NCBI RefSeq assembly: GCF_007860175.1
Contig: NZ_SJPX01000006.1
Coordinates: forward strand, 2,074-66,073
Length of the DNA: 64,000 bases
Direction: 5' to 3'
Source: Rubripirellula reticaptiva
GTDB lineage: Bacteria; Planctomycetota; Planctomycetia; Pirellulales; Pirellulaceae
Every line of letters starts with the position of its first letter. Position 1 is the stretch's first letter. The position numbers were made by a program, and so were the translations under genes. The notes under the pieces were generated by a model that did no database searches, had not been told where the DNA came from, and was given only the letters and a program-made list of their open reading frames with translations. Positions 1 through 7,204 of this stretch are shown in pieces.

Positions 1-102
1 AACCGAATTAGTCGCGCCGCAATCGCACGTGCAAGTCCCGCCAGCCTGCGCGGGCGTCACAGAAACCGATTCGCCGCAAGTACAGATGATTGAGTAGGTC
101 AA
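1..102 (-). CDS. Cassette 4: cysteine-rich zinc-ribbon-like protein, N-terminal part
   Basis: The gene runs off the left edge; only about 34 codons are visible. The translation from the TTG at 102 contains ICTCGESV followed by AGGTCTCDCG. This spacing of CxCG pairs around a short linker resembles the small N-terminal zinc-ribbon-like leaders common in planctomycete hypothetical proteins. An in-frame stop lies shortly upstream, and the TTG at 102-100 is the only plausible start after the cassette border at 123. No Shine-Dalgarno site is seen. Function is unknown. It would be the fourth cassette from attI. Confidence 0.45.
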   Translation of the reverse strand, partial: MTYSIICTCGESVSVTPAQAGGTCTCDCGATNSV

Positions 103-117
103 CGTTCTATTTTCGTC

Positions 118-207
118 GGGTAACGCCTGCCGTCACCTTGCGGCCGCGATTAAGTTTGTGTTCAAAAACGCGTGTTTCGGCCGCTTAGGTGCACGGCATT
201 GTTCTGC
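118..207 (-). other. attC3, recombination site of cassette 3
   Basis: The outer cores are GGGTAAC at 118-124 and GTTCTGC at 201-207. The arms inside pair as an imperfect palindrome: the left arm from 118 to about 150 matches the reverse complement of about 175-207, including the GCGGCCG block. On the minus strand the site follows the stop of the cassette 3 gene at 239. Its GCAGAAC core complements the GTTCTGC core that opens the same cassette at 577-571. Confidence 0.75.
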
Positions 208-238
208 CTTTTGGCTTTCAAGTACGCGTCCGTCTCGC

Positions 239-568
239 TCAACCGTCATCGAGCAGTTTCCATGCGATTCTGTGTTCGTCATACTTTGGCACGGGAAAGT
301 TGATCTTCACCCGACGTCCACCGGGGGCTTGAACCGACCAGTTCGCTACAACAAATCCAGGGCCTGCATAGTTGTCACCCTCGGGCAGCAGGTCATTAGA
401 AGAGTCGAACAAACGGCGGACGCGGGGATGCAATTCATTTGATACGTATTCGCCGACGAAGCAGTCAGGTTGAAATTCACGAACATTGTAAATTTCGAAC
501 GTGAGATCATCACGCCAGTAGATGCGGTAAGGCTCAGAATGTTGCGTCAATGGATCATCTGGGTTCAC
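239..568 (-). CDS. Cassette 3: hypothetical protein, 109 aa
   Basis: The reading frame could be extended to a GTG at 640, but that part lies inside attC2. The cassette border (576) makes the GTG at 568 the likely start, giving MNPDDPLTQHSEPYRIYW at the N terminus. The product is soluble, rich in aromatic and charged residues, and ends with VPKYDEHRIAWKLLDDG. There is no signal peptide or membrane segment with this start. I do not recognise a family. It is followed by attC3 and sits as the third cassette from attI, so expression probably depends on a promoter near attI or within the array. Confidence 0.6.
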   Translation of the reverse strand: MNPDDPLTQHSEPYRIYWRDDLTFEIYNVREFQPDCFVGEYVSNELHPRVRRLFDSSNDLLPEGDNYAGPGFVVANWSVQAPGGRRVKINFPVPKYDEHRIAWKLLDDG

Positions 569-570
569 TG

Positions 571-663
571 GCAGAACGGTTCGGTTCAGCGGGTGGCGGG
601 AGTGCCCTTGCAAGCAAACGAAAACGGCGACCACCGCCACTCCGTTGCAACCGTTGGTTATCC
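571..663 (-). other. attC2, recombination site of cassette 2
   Basis: This site is 93 bp long, with cores GCAGAAC (571-577) and GTTATCC (657-663). The inner arms pair imperfectly: the left-arm block CGGTTCAGCGGGTGGCGG matches the complement of the block around 631-652. The right half is close in sequence to attC1. On the minus strand its first core overlaps the end of the cassette 2 gene (stop at 660-658). Confidence 0.8.
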
Positions 664-1026
664 GTCGTTTTCGGGGGAGTCAGGATCGGGAACAATGGGA
701 GCAGCAAGCCATTCCAACAGAGCGCCACCTTGGTAGGTTTCGATGCTATCGGAGTCGAATTGGCGCAGTTGGTCAAGTGCGGCGTCATTGCCATCACGTT
801 CAGACGTTTCTATCACGGCGGAGATAAACTGTTTTATCGCCCCAGAGTAGCGGATTGAGTTATCGAAAGAAGTGGCGAGCGTGCAATAGGCAGCAACAAT
901 TCCGCACGCAGCGAGTGTGAAGAGCGGTGCTGTCACGCGTCGAAGCCACGGCGTGTCGTTGGCCTCGCCAGCAACCCACCCGATTGCGAGCATCGCCGTC
1001 ACAATGAGGAATATTAGTGGTTGCAA
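658..1026 (-). CDS. Cassette 2: two-segment membrane protein, 122 aa
   Basis: The protein begins with a hydrophobic stretch (about residues 4-20, PLIFLIVTAMLAIGWVAG), then a short polar turn and a second hydrophobic stretch (about 32-50). A polar C-terminal half of about 70 residues ends in EWLAAPIVPDPDSPENDG. An in-frame TAG lies just before the TTG at 1026, so this TTG is the earliest start; GTG at 1002 and ATG at 993 are alternatives that would cut the first segment. It is likely a small inner-membrane protein with a soluble tail. The family is not recognised. The stop codon overlaps the first core of attC2, a tight packing typical of cassettes. Confidence 0.6.
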   Translation of the reverse strand: MQPLIFLIVTAMLAIGWVAGEANDTPWLRRVTAPLFTLAACGIVAAYCTLATSFDNSIRYSGAIKQFISAVIETSERDGNDAALDQLRQFDSDSIETYQGGALLEWLAAPIVPDPDSPENDG

Positions 1027-1062
1027 TGTTGTCTAGATATTCGTGGGTAGGGTCATTCAGTC

Positions 1063-1155
1063 GGATAACGGTAGGGTTTTGCGGGCGGCGGCGATTGACT
1101 TGCAAGCAGAAAAAAACGGCGACCACCGCCGCTCCGTAACAACCCATGGTTATCC
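1063..1155 (-). other. attC1, recombination site of cassette 1
   Basis: This site is 93 bp long, with cores GGATAAC (1063-1069) and GTTATCC (1149-1155). The left arm (GGTAGGGTTTTGCGGGCGGC and onward) pairs with the complement of the right arm (about 1123-1148) with few mismatches, leaving a loop around 1096-1116. It follows the stop of the cassette 1 gene on the minus strand. Its right half is nearly the same as that of attC2, so the two sites probably share an origin. Confidence 0.85.
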
Positions 1156-1167
1156 GTCAGCAAGAGG

Positions 1168-1602
1168 TCACGGATGGTCCGTCGTGAGTGCATACCGATC
1201 AACGATCTTGGTCGCGCGAACGATCACACCACGTTCGGTAATGTTCCCAGTGTCGATCCACTGCCAGTAATGTACCAATTCGTGTGCAAGAGAGTGAAGG
1301 TAGGATGCCAGGGCGTCGTCACGATCGCGTGTCGCGCTCGGCCTACGGTAGTCGCCAGTCGCGATCCGGATGTAGGGTTCAACGTTAGGTTGCCATGGAG
1401 CGAAAAACGTAGCGGACGCGGTTGTCCCGTGCATTGTCGTGAGTTCAGCGTGCGGCGAGAGGTAGACCGGACAACGAACGGGAAACGTGTAGGCAGTCCG
1501 AAGCCATCGCGAGAAGCGAACGATTGCGTCGCGAACGTCGGTTGAAGCACGGTGTCCGCGAATACGTAGTCCGCCTGTACGGTATGGCGTCGCCCACATC
1601 AT
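1168..1602 (-). CDS. Cassette 1: putative zinc metallopeptidase-like protein, 144 aa
   Basis: The C-terminal third contains AHELVHYWQW, an HExxH motif (about residues 107-111 from this start), the usual zinc-binding and catalytic helix of gluzincin- and SprT-like small peptidases. A third metal ligand is not obvious. There is no signal peptide or membrane segment, so a cytoplasmic protein is expected. The frame is open up to a GTG at 1674, but that stretch is attI sequence; the cassette begins at 1619, so ATG 1602 (or ATG 1599) is the start. It is the first cassette after attI and so the one most exposed to an attI-proximal promoter. Substrate is unknown. Confidence 0.65.
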   Translation of the reverse strand: MMWATPYRTGGLRIRGHRASTDVRDAIVRFSRWLRTAYTFPVRCPVYLSPHAELTTMHGTTASATFFAPWQPNVEPYIRIATGDYRRPSATRDRDDALASYLHSLAHELVHYWQWIDTGNITERGVIVRATKIVDRYALTTDHP

Positions 1603-1613
1603 GTGCTTCAATC

Positions 1614-1765
1614 GGATAACTTGTTTCTCACCTGTTGAGGTGAGTGTTAATACCGTGATTTGACTTGTTATCACGTGTTGGACCTTCGGTACCGTGGGGG
1701 GCGGGCAGACTTATTATCACCTGACGAGCTCTCGGTACCGGGTTGGTCATGGGCTTATTATCACC
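1614..1765 (-). other. attI-like primary integration site with iterated integrase motifs
   Basis: On the minus strand the junction reads GTGAGAAACAAG then TTATCC (core 1620-1614), very like the AAACAAAGTTAGGC crossover of attI1. Three more copies of the same motif stand upstream: GTGATAACAAG (1674-1664), GTGATAATAAG (1720-1710) and GTGATAATAAG (1764-1754). The spacing is 44, 46 and 44 bp, and GGTACCG boxes at 1686-1694 and 1732-1740 sit between them. Known attI sites carry a crossover box plus extra integrase-binding direct repeats; here the repeats are unusually many and regularly spaced. Confidence 0.75.
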
Positions 1766-1785
1766 GGTTCTGGTGGGGGATGCAA
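1757..1785 (-). promoter_or_regulatory. Candidate cassette promoter (Pc)
   Basis: On the minus strand TTGCAT (1785-1780), a 17-bp spacer and GATAAT (1762-1757) form a sigma70-like promoter directed into the first cassette. The -10 box overlaps the outermost attI repeat, so integrase binding could block it. The call rests on motif match and position only. Confidence 0.4.
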
Positions 1786-2182
1786 TCACATAATGCTGGG
1801 GTCCCCTGCTTCGGTTCGGGAATTGAGGCGACAAGGTGGTGAGGGCGTTTCGGGGAATGGGCGGGATCGATGCTGGGTGGATTGGTTGTGAGTTCACTTG
1901 CTCGCGCATCGTGCCTGAAATGCCGCATCTGGCTTGCAATGACCCTGTATTGCTTGTGACTGCTTGCTCGGTGTTTCTGGCTTCCGAGGTCGCTGTTTAT
2001 CCCGTGGCGCTGTTGCGACCCTCCCGCGGACTGGTGTACGTTAATGCAGTGGTTCGGCGTGCATATGACTGAGATGTAGACGGCCGGGCGAATTGCAAGA
2101 AACGCTGTTTGTTGTTGGCGGGCTGGTTGGCGTGATCGCTGGTTGCCGCCTTGGTGAACGTTAGGGCAAGGGAGCGGCGAAC
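1786..2182. other. Intergenic region between attI and intI
   Basis: This 397-bp stretch carries no convincing gene. It should hold the intI promoter and 5' leader. The intI ATG at 2183 is preceded by AAGGGAGCGGCGAAC, a weak purine-rich ribosome-binding site. I do not see a clear -35/-10 pair for intI or a LexA-type operator. Confidence 0.5.
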
Positions 2183-3715
2183 ATGTCAATGTTTGAAAAG
2201 CCATCGCAACAAGAGCAGGAATTGAAGTGGGCCAAGATTTGGTTCAAGCAGTTCAGCCACTTTCACAAGCGCAGCGGTAAGCCGAATTGGGATTTTTCAC
2301 CCGACGATGTGATCCTGTTTTTGCAATCCAAACGTGACCAGCGGATGCCGGCATGGAAACGCATGAAGATCCTGAAGGGGCTGATGGTCTATCGTCGGTT
2401 TGAACAAGAGTTGCCGATCGATCCGTTCTCTTTCATCGTTGAAAAGATGAAAGAAATCGTTGCTAACGAACGAGCAAAGCAAGACGGCTATGACACGATC
2501 GAGGATGTGGTTGGCAAGATTGATCCGAAGGAACCGGATGCAATTCAGCAATTCAGACGGGCCCTCCGCAAGGATGGCATGCGGTTGCAGACGGAGCGTT
2601 CGTATGTCGCCAAAGTAAAAGCGTTCATGGCGGATCGCGGCCTGAGTTGCTTGGCCGATTTTGCGACAGTGGGGGCGTCAGATGTCGAGGCTCATTTGAC
2701 GGATCTTGCTGTCGATGGCAACGTCGCCCCGTCGACGCAGAACACTGCGTTCCACGGCTTGCTGAAGTTCTTCACTTTGGTGCTGAAGCGTGACATGGGG
2801 CCGATCGAAGCGATCCGCGCGAGCAAAGGTAAACAGGTCCCGACGGTGATGAGCACTCGCGAGGTGGCTTTGGTTTTCGACGGACTGGAGGGACTTCATT
2901 TAACGATCGCTCAGTTGTTGTACGGATGCGGTATGCGGATCAGTGAGGCGATTCGATTGCGAGTGAAAGACATCGACTTTGACAATGGGTTGATTGAGAT
3001 CCACGGAGCAAAGGGGAACAAGAGTCGTTTGGTGCCGTTGCCAGCGGAGCTTGCCGAACCGTTGCGACGATACGTTGAGTCTCGGCGGGCGCTTCATGAG
3101 CATGACTTAGCGAATGGTACGGCGTCGGTATGGTTGCCACACGCACTGCATCGCAAGTATCCGACGGCTCATCGTGAGTTTCGCTGGCAGTACTTGTTTG
3201 CTTCGCATCGATTGTCGCGTGACCCGCGAACCGGCGATCGTCACCGACACCATCTGCACTACGAAACGTTCCCGCGACATTTGAAAGTGGCGGTTGACCA
3301 GGCGGGCATCGACAAGCACGTGACTAGCCATACGTTTCGGCACTGCTTCGCAACTCATTTGTTGTGGACGGGCACGGACATCCGGGCAGTGCAAGAGTTG
3401 CTAGGGCACAGCGATGTCAAGACAACGATGATCTACACGCATGTCATGAACCGACCCGGCGTGCGAGTGGTTAGCCCGCTGGATCGATTGACGGGTGACG
3501 CGAATCGGCGGCGTGTTGATGCAGGGCCTAGCGAAGCAGGGCCTAGCGAAGCAGGGTTCGGCGATTCAGGGTTCGGCGATTCAGGGCGAGGCGATGCGGG
3601 ACGTAACGAGTTTGCGAAAGACGAATTTGCCAGTTACGGCCAAGCGGGCGACGTCCAAGCAGGTGACGATTCGAATGGTGTTCGTGAGACGCCGTCGAAT
3701 TATTTGGTTCGCTGA
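2183..3715 (+). CDS. intI: Integron integrase IntI (tyrosine recombinase), 510 aa
   Basis: The protein catalyses attI x attC and attC x attC exchange to insert and excise cassettes. The tyrosine recombinase residues are visible: R252 (GCGMRISEA), K277 (HGAKGNK), H383 and R386 (SHTFRHCFATHLL), H409 (LLGHSDVKTT) and Y418 (MIYTHV). The integron-specific insert between patches II and III is clear at about 316-345 (WLPHALHRKYP...FRWQYLFASH), which separates IntI from XerCD. At 510 aa it is well above the usual 320-340. There is an extra N-terminal helical region of about 115 residues before the SAM-like core-binding domain, and a C-terminal low-complexity tail of about 70 residues (GPSEA/GFGDS repeats). 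It is divergent from the cassettes. Confidence 0.93.
   Translation: MSMFEKPSQQEQELKWAKIWFKQFSHFHKRSGKPNWDFSPDDVILFLQSKRDQRMPAWKRMKILKGLMVYRRFEQELPIDPFSFIVEKMKEIVANERAKQDGYDTIEDVVGKIDPKEPDAIQQFRRALRKDGMRLQTERSYVAKVKAFMADRGLSCLADFATVGASDVEAHLTDLAVDGNVAPSTQNTAFHGLLKFFTLVLKRDMGPIEAIRASKGKQVPTVMSTREVALVFDGLEGLHLTIAQLLYGCGMRISEAIRLRVKDIDFDNGLIEIHGAKGNKSRLVPLPAELAEPLRRYVESRRALHEHDLANGTASVWLPHALHRKYPTAHREFRWQYLFASHRLSRDPRTGDRHRHHLHYETFPRHLKVAVDQAGIDKHVTSHTFRHCFATHLLWTGTDIRAVQELLGHSDVKTTMIYTHVMNRPGVRVVSPLDRLTGDANRRRVDAGPSEAGPSEAGFGDSGFGDSGRGDAGRNEFAKDEFASYGQAGDVQAGDDSNGVRETPSNYLVR
3521..3595 (+). repeat. Five 15-bp tandem units inside intI
   Basis: Units start at 3521, 3536, 3551, 3566 and 3581. The first two are identical (GCAGGGCCTAGCGAA); the others differ by substitutions. 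They keep frame and encode the pentapeptides AGPSE, AGPSE, AGFGD, SGFGD and SGRGD in the C-terminal tail, outside the catalytic domain. Such units can change in copy number by slippage. Confidence 0.8.
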
Positions 3716-3897
3716 CAAGGATGGGGGGCAAGCCCGATCAATTTCGTGTTTCGGCTTTCAAAAGCAAATTGTGCGAGTTGACCAGTGATGAGAATGCCCC
3801 GCGTGGCTCGCCTTCGTGTTTTAAGGAAGACCTGAGCGTAAGCGAGGGAAGGGGTCAAGTGACCGGCTATCTCCTCGCATAGACGCGACTCTCCCAA

Positions 3898-4100
3898 GGG
3901 CATTGGTATCTACACAACTAATCTTAACCCTCCTTGGGGAGGGTCGGATCCGAGGTACGAGGTTTCGGGGAGGGGATCCGCGACGGACGAAGACTTCCCA
4001 TCTTGCCAGACGCCCCTCCCCGCGTCGTCGCAAGCTCCTCCGCGACCCTCCCAAGGGAGGGTGGATTCAATTCGTCAGACTTGTGTAGATACCAATGCCC
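3898..4100. mobile_element. MITE-like element with 20-bp terminal inverted repeats
   Basis: GGGCATTGGTATCTACACAA at 3898-3917 is the exact reverse complement of 4081-4100. Inside, a second imperfect pair (around 3926-3948 and 4040-4068, ACCCTCC..GGAGGGT blocks) extends the hairpin potential. The element is 203 bp, codes for nothing convincing, and carries no transposase, as expected of a non-autonomous miniature element. I cannot see a confident target-site duplication. Confidence 0.65.
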
Positions 4101-4186
4101 GAGGGAGAGTGAATTTACATTCGTAAAATACGGTCCGGACTCAATGCGCTAAACCGAACGTTCTCTTACGTGTTGGCGGCTGACGG

Positions 4187-4213
4187 GTCGAAAGTCTCGA
4201 CGTGTTTCGCTAC
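4187..4213. repeat. Short dispersed palindromic repeat, copy 1
   Basis: GTCGAAAGTCTCGACGTGTT and the following TCGCTAC resemble the copy at 29038-29066 (GTAGCGAAAGTCTCGACGAG, then TGTCGCTGC). Both lie between genes and can form small hairpins. They are likely members of a dispersed intergenic repeat family. Confidence 0.45.
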
Positions 4214-4249
4214 GACAGCGTTGTGCGAGACGTTGGCGTCTGACGCATC

Positions 4250-4762
4250 CTAGGTGTCGCCGGTTAGCTTTTGGTTGAGGCGTAGGAGTTCGAGAACAGC
4301 TTCGGCGGTTTCGACTCCTTTGTTGCCAACTTTTCCGCCGGCGCGGGCTTTGGCTTGGTCGAGGGTGTTGCAGGTGAGGAGACCGAAGCCGATCGGTAGT
4401 CCACTTTCGACACCTAGATCCATCAGCGCGCTGCTGACGGATCGGTTGATGTGTTCGTCGTGGGTGGTTTCACCTTTGATGACGCATCCTAATGCGATCA
4501 CGGCGACGACGTCATCATCATCAACGACGGTTCGTGCGACGGTTGGGAGTTCCCATGCGCCGGGGACTCGAACGATTGGCGTTAGGTGTTCAGGGTATCC
4601 TGCGTCGCGGATCGTTTTGACAGCACCATCAACGAGGGCGTCGCAAATTTCGCCGTTGTAGCGACTCGCTACGATGACGACTTTGCCTTCGGGTAGATCA
4701 CCTTCGATACCAGTAATCTCGCCTTCGCGTGCGGCAGAAGCTGGCATTTTATCAGTCGACAT
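4250..4762 (-). CDS. ribH: 6,7-dimethyl-8-ribityllumazine synthase, 170 aa
   Basis: Condenses 5-amino-6-ribitylamino-uracil with 3,4-dihydroxy-2-butanone 4-phosphate to give lumazine, the penultimate step of riboflavin synthesis. Family motifs are present in order: SRYNGEI (about 33-39), VPGAWELP (66-73), [14 protein letters not shown] (91-104, with the conserved catalytic-region H101) and [11 protein letters not shown] (127-137). Length is normal with a short N-terminal extension. Its ATG lies inside the end of rho (11-bp overlap), so the two are probably co-transcribed and coupled. No riboswitch is seen upstream, as expected within an operon. Confidence 0.95.
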   Translation of the reverse strand: MSTDKMPASAAREGEITGIEGDLPEGKVVIVASRYNGEICDALVDGAVKTIRDAGYPEHLTPIVRVPGAWELPTVARTVVDDDDVVAVIALGCVIKGETTHDEHINRSVSSALMDLGVESGLPIGFGLLTCNTLDQAKARAGGKVGNKGVETAEAVLELLRLNQKLTGDT

Positions 4763-6284
4763 CTTTTTGGCTCAGTAAGAATTCAGCGTTGTTTTGGGTT
4801 TTACACAGACCCGTAATCAGAGTTTTCATCGCATCAGCAGGTGACATTTCGGCGAGTGCACGACGAAGGTTCGATACTCGGCGATATTCGTCGGGATCCA
4901 TCAGCATTTCTTCGCGGCGAGTGCCACTGCTGCTGATATCGATCGCCGGCCAGATTCGCCGGTCCACGAGTTCTCGGTCGAGGACGATCTCGAGATTTCC
5001 GGTGCCTTTGAATTCTTCGAAGATAACATCGTCCATGCGGCTGCCGGTGTCGACCAGCGCGGTGGCGAGGATCGTTAACGAGCCACCTTCTTCGACCTTG
5101 CGGGCCGACCCGAAGAGGGCTTTGGGTTTTTGCAGTGCGCCGGCGTCGAGACCGCCCGTCAACAACTTGCCGGTTGATTCACCGTCGGAGTTGTGGGCAC
5201 GGGCTAGCCGTGTGATGGAGTCGAGGAAGATTACGACGTCGGTACCCGATTCAACCATCCGTTTGGCTTTTTCGATGACCATCTGGGCGACTTGGATGTG
5301 TCGCTGGGCTGGTTCATCGAACGTGCTGCTGATGACTTCGCATTGTGGGCCGCGGATTTCGCGCTTCATGTCCGTCACTTCTTCTGGACGTTCGTCGATC
5401 AGAAGAATGAAGGTGTAGGCGTCGGGATAGTTTTTCAGAACGGCCCGCGCCATCTGTTGCATCAAGATCGTCTTGCCCGCACGCGGAGGGCTGACGATCA
5501 GTCCGCGCTGTCCGAACCCGATCGGCGTCAGCATGTCGACGACGCGTGTCGACATTTCGGCCGCATCGTGTTCCATGATGATGCGCGAGTTGGGATGGAG
5601 CGGCGTGAGTTCTTCGAACGGAATCGCCTTTCCTCGCGCCGACGGGTCGAGGCGATTGATGGCCTCGATTCGCAAGAGCGCAAAGTAGCGTTCGTTTTCT
5701 TTTGGCGGACGAATTTGCCCTGCCACGTGAGAACCGGTCTGCAAACCGAAACGCCGGATCTGGCTTGGTGAAACGTAGATGTCGTCGGGACAGGACAAGT
5801 AGTGGTACAGCGGTGAACGGAGAAACCCGAATCCATCGGGAAGGATTTCGAGGGTACCTTCGCCGTACATCAAGCCATTCGCTTTCATGCGATGCTTGAG
5901 GATTTGGAAGATCAGTTGTTGACGCGACGTGATATGGCCGTCGGTGTCAGTATCGGTGTCGGAAACAGGCAGGCCGTCGGCGCGTGCGAGTTCAATCAGA
6001 GTTTCGAGCGACGAGTTCTGGAGATCCGAGATGCTCCAGACAGCTTGCGTGTTGTTTGTCGTTGGGATGCCAACACGCTTTCCAGCTTTGTTTGCTTCGC
6101 TGACGATTTCTTCGGGTAGTGACAGCGGATCACGTTCGGCGTCGAGTTCGCGTATCCGTTGGTCGACTTCTTTATCGGGATGCCGCGGACCGCTTTGCGA
6201 TCGCCGGTAGTCACGATACTCGCGCGGACCAGTCTTGCGATTCGGTCCGGAATTGTCCCTGGAGGGATGCCGGTTAGGAGCCAT
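4752..6284 (-). CDS. rho: Transcription termination factor Rho, 510 aa
   Basis: RNA-dependent hexameric ATPase and helicase that releases RNA polymerase from transcripts. Visible parts are a basic, Arg/Pro-rich N-terminal extension of about 60 residues, a Rho N-terminal helix region, the RNA-binding cold-shock-like domain ([18 protein letters not shown]), and the RecA-like ATPase with the P-loop PRAGKT and the downstream [15 protein letters not shown] and [12 protein letters not shown]. The frame is open to an ATG at 6392, adding 36 low-complexity residues. I chose the ATG at 6284 ([10 protein letters not shown]) because the upstream part is Pro/Ser/Phe-rich and unlike Rho. It lies between coaE and ribH in one leftward cluster. 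Confidence 0.93.
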   Translation of the reverse strand: MAPNRHPSRDNSGPNRKTGPREYRDYRRSQSGPRHPDKEVDQRIRELDAERDPLSLPEEIVSEANKAGKRVGIPTTNNTQAVWSISDLQNSSLETLIELARADGLPVSDTDTDTDGHITSRQQLIFQILKHRMKANGLMYGEGTLEILPDGFGFLRSPLYHYLSCPDDIYVSPSQIRRFGLQTGSHVAGQIRPPKENERYFALLRIEAINRLDPSARGKAIPFEELTPLHPNSRIIMEHDAAEMSTRVVDMLTPIGFGQRGLIVSPPRAGKTILMQQMARAVLKNYPDAYTFILLIDERPEEVTDMKREIRGPQCEVISSTFDEPAQRHIQVAQMVIEKAKRMVESGTDVVIFLDSITRLARAHNSDGESTGKLLTGGLDAGALQKPKALFGSARKVEEGGSLTILATALVDTGSRMDDVIFEEFKGTGNLEIVLDRELVDRRIWPAIDISSSGTRREEMLMDPDEYRRVSNLRRALAEMSPADAMKTLITGLCKTQNNAEFLLSQKDVD

Positions 6285-6395
6285 GATGGACTTAGGAGAA
6301 GAGAAGAGCGGAGGAGGGAAGGCAGAGAGGGAAGGGAAGAGTTGGAAGGGGCAGTGAGGAGTTGCAATGCCTGGAGGTCGCGAGTGCGTCACGCC

Positions 6396-7025
6396 TCAGA
6401 TGCAGTGCTTTGAATTGTCGGCGGGGGCTAGGGAGAGTCGTTCGTAGTTGTGGTCGACCTTTGCGATAAGTTCCGAAAGGGGCCCGTAATTGTTGATGAC
6501 CAGTGTGCTGAGCTGCTTCTTTCGATGAATGTCGAGTTGGTTGGTTTCGCGGCGGCGGAGTTCGTTCGCATCCCAGTTTCGGCTGGCGGCTCTATCTAAC
6601 CGTTTTTCGAACGAAGCGTCGATGCACCAAATTTGATCGCAGGCGAGATGCCAGTTGGATTCGAACAAAAGCGGCACGTCCAGTATGGCGACCGGTGCGC
6701 CGGCGTGAGCGGCTTTTTCAAGTTCTTGTTGGATAAGCTGCCGAGTTCTCGGATGAACCAAGCTCTCAAGATAGTTTAATGCGGTTCGATTTGGATCGTC
6801 AGCCCTGAAAACCAAGTCAGCTAATTTTGCACGGTCAATTTGGCCGTCGTGACCCGCAATTCCGGTGCCCCAACGGTCTATCAGTTGCCGGCGTACATCG
6901 GGCTGTTCGAGGACGCTGTGAGCGATTCGGTCTGCGTTGATCCAGGTCGCCCCGAGTTCCTGTAGGCGTGCAGCAACGGTCGATTTGCCCCCCGCAGGAC
7001 TACCAACGATGCCAACGATAATCAC
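6396..7025 (-). CDS. coaE: Dephospho-CoA kinase, 209 aa
   Basis: Phosphorylates the 3' hydroxyl of dephospho-CoA in the last step of coenzyme A synthesis. The N terminus holds the P-loop GSPAGGKST (residues 8-16), followed by the family pattern GATWINADRIAH (substrate aspartate) and the lid-region sequence LDVPLLFES. Length is normal for the family. The start ATG at 7025 is directly upstream of the P-loop strand. The stop at 6396 is about 110 bp before the chosen rho start, so coaE, rho and ribH probably share a transcript. The C-terminal tail beyond residue 190 is unconserved. Confidence 0.93.
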   Translation of the reverse strand: MIIVGIVGSPAGGKSTVAARLQELGATWINADRIAHSVLEQPDVRRQLIDRWGTGIAGHDGQIDRAKLADLVFRADDPNRTALNYLESLVHPRTRQLIQQELEKAAHAGAPVAILDVPLLFESNWHLACDQIWCIDASFEKRLDRAASRNWDANELRRRETNQLDIHRKKQLSTLVINNYGPLSELIAKVDHNYERLSLAPADNSKHCI

Positions 7026-7204
7026 AGTTTAGGCTCTAATTGTAGTGGCTGGGTGGATAATAACGGCTGGCAGAACGATCGATGTCGTGCCGAAACAGGG
7101 CAAGAATAGGCCGCCGAAAAATCTGGAAAAAATTTCGGTACTCTATGTGTTTCCGCTTGAACAGTCTCGGCAAGATGAGCGAAATCTCGATTCAGACCGC
7201 AAGG

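Larger units (their letters stand above)
1..3715. mobile_element. Chromosomal integron (intI, attI and part of a cassette array)
   Basis: The region combines an integron-type tyrosine recombinase gene on the plus strand with a leftward array of small unrelated genes on the minus strand. Between the genes lie imperfect palindromes of 90-93 bp bounded by 7-base cores of the form GTTNNNC/GNNNAAC, as attC sites have. Core pairs match across each cassette: GTTATCC/GGATAAC for cassettes 1 and 2, and GTTCTGC/GCAGAAC for cassette 3. Inferred cassette spans on the minus strand are 1619-1069 (551 bp), 1068-577 (492 bp), 576-124 (453 bp), and 123 to beyond the window start. Divergent orientation of intI and cassettes is the usual integron layout. 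Confidence 0.85.
3716..4249. other. Intergenic region after intI
   Basis: This 534-bp stretch has no credible gene. It contains the MITE-like element at 3898-4100 and a short palindromic repeat at 4187-4213. The bases 3716-3897 show no attC-like palindrome and no clear terminator for intI. Confidence 0.6.

Noticed and set aside
555-1147. Apparent paralogous gene starts at 640 and 1147 (shared AVVAVFxCLQ peptide)
   Set aside because: Both lie inside attC sites. The shared peptide comes from the conserved attC arms rather than from related genes.
1618-1765. Regular 45-bp repeats resembling a short CRISPR array
   Set aside because: Repeats are only 11-13 bp, degenerate, with GGTACC boxes between them, adjacent to intI and to a core site. 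They fit attI binding sites, and no cas genes are present.
3716-3897. Further attC sites or cassettes downstream of intI
   Set aside because: No palindrome with paired GTTNNNC/GNNNAAC cores was found on this side.
4729-5418. Open frame of 229 codons on the plus strand
   Set aside because: Antisense to rho, which has every family motif in the other strand.
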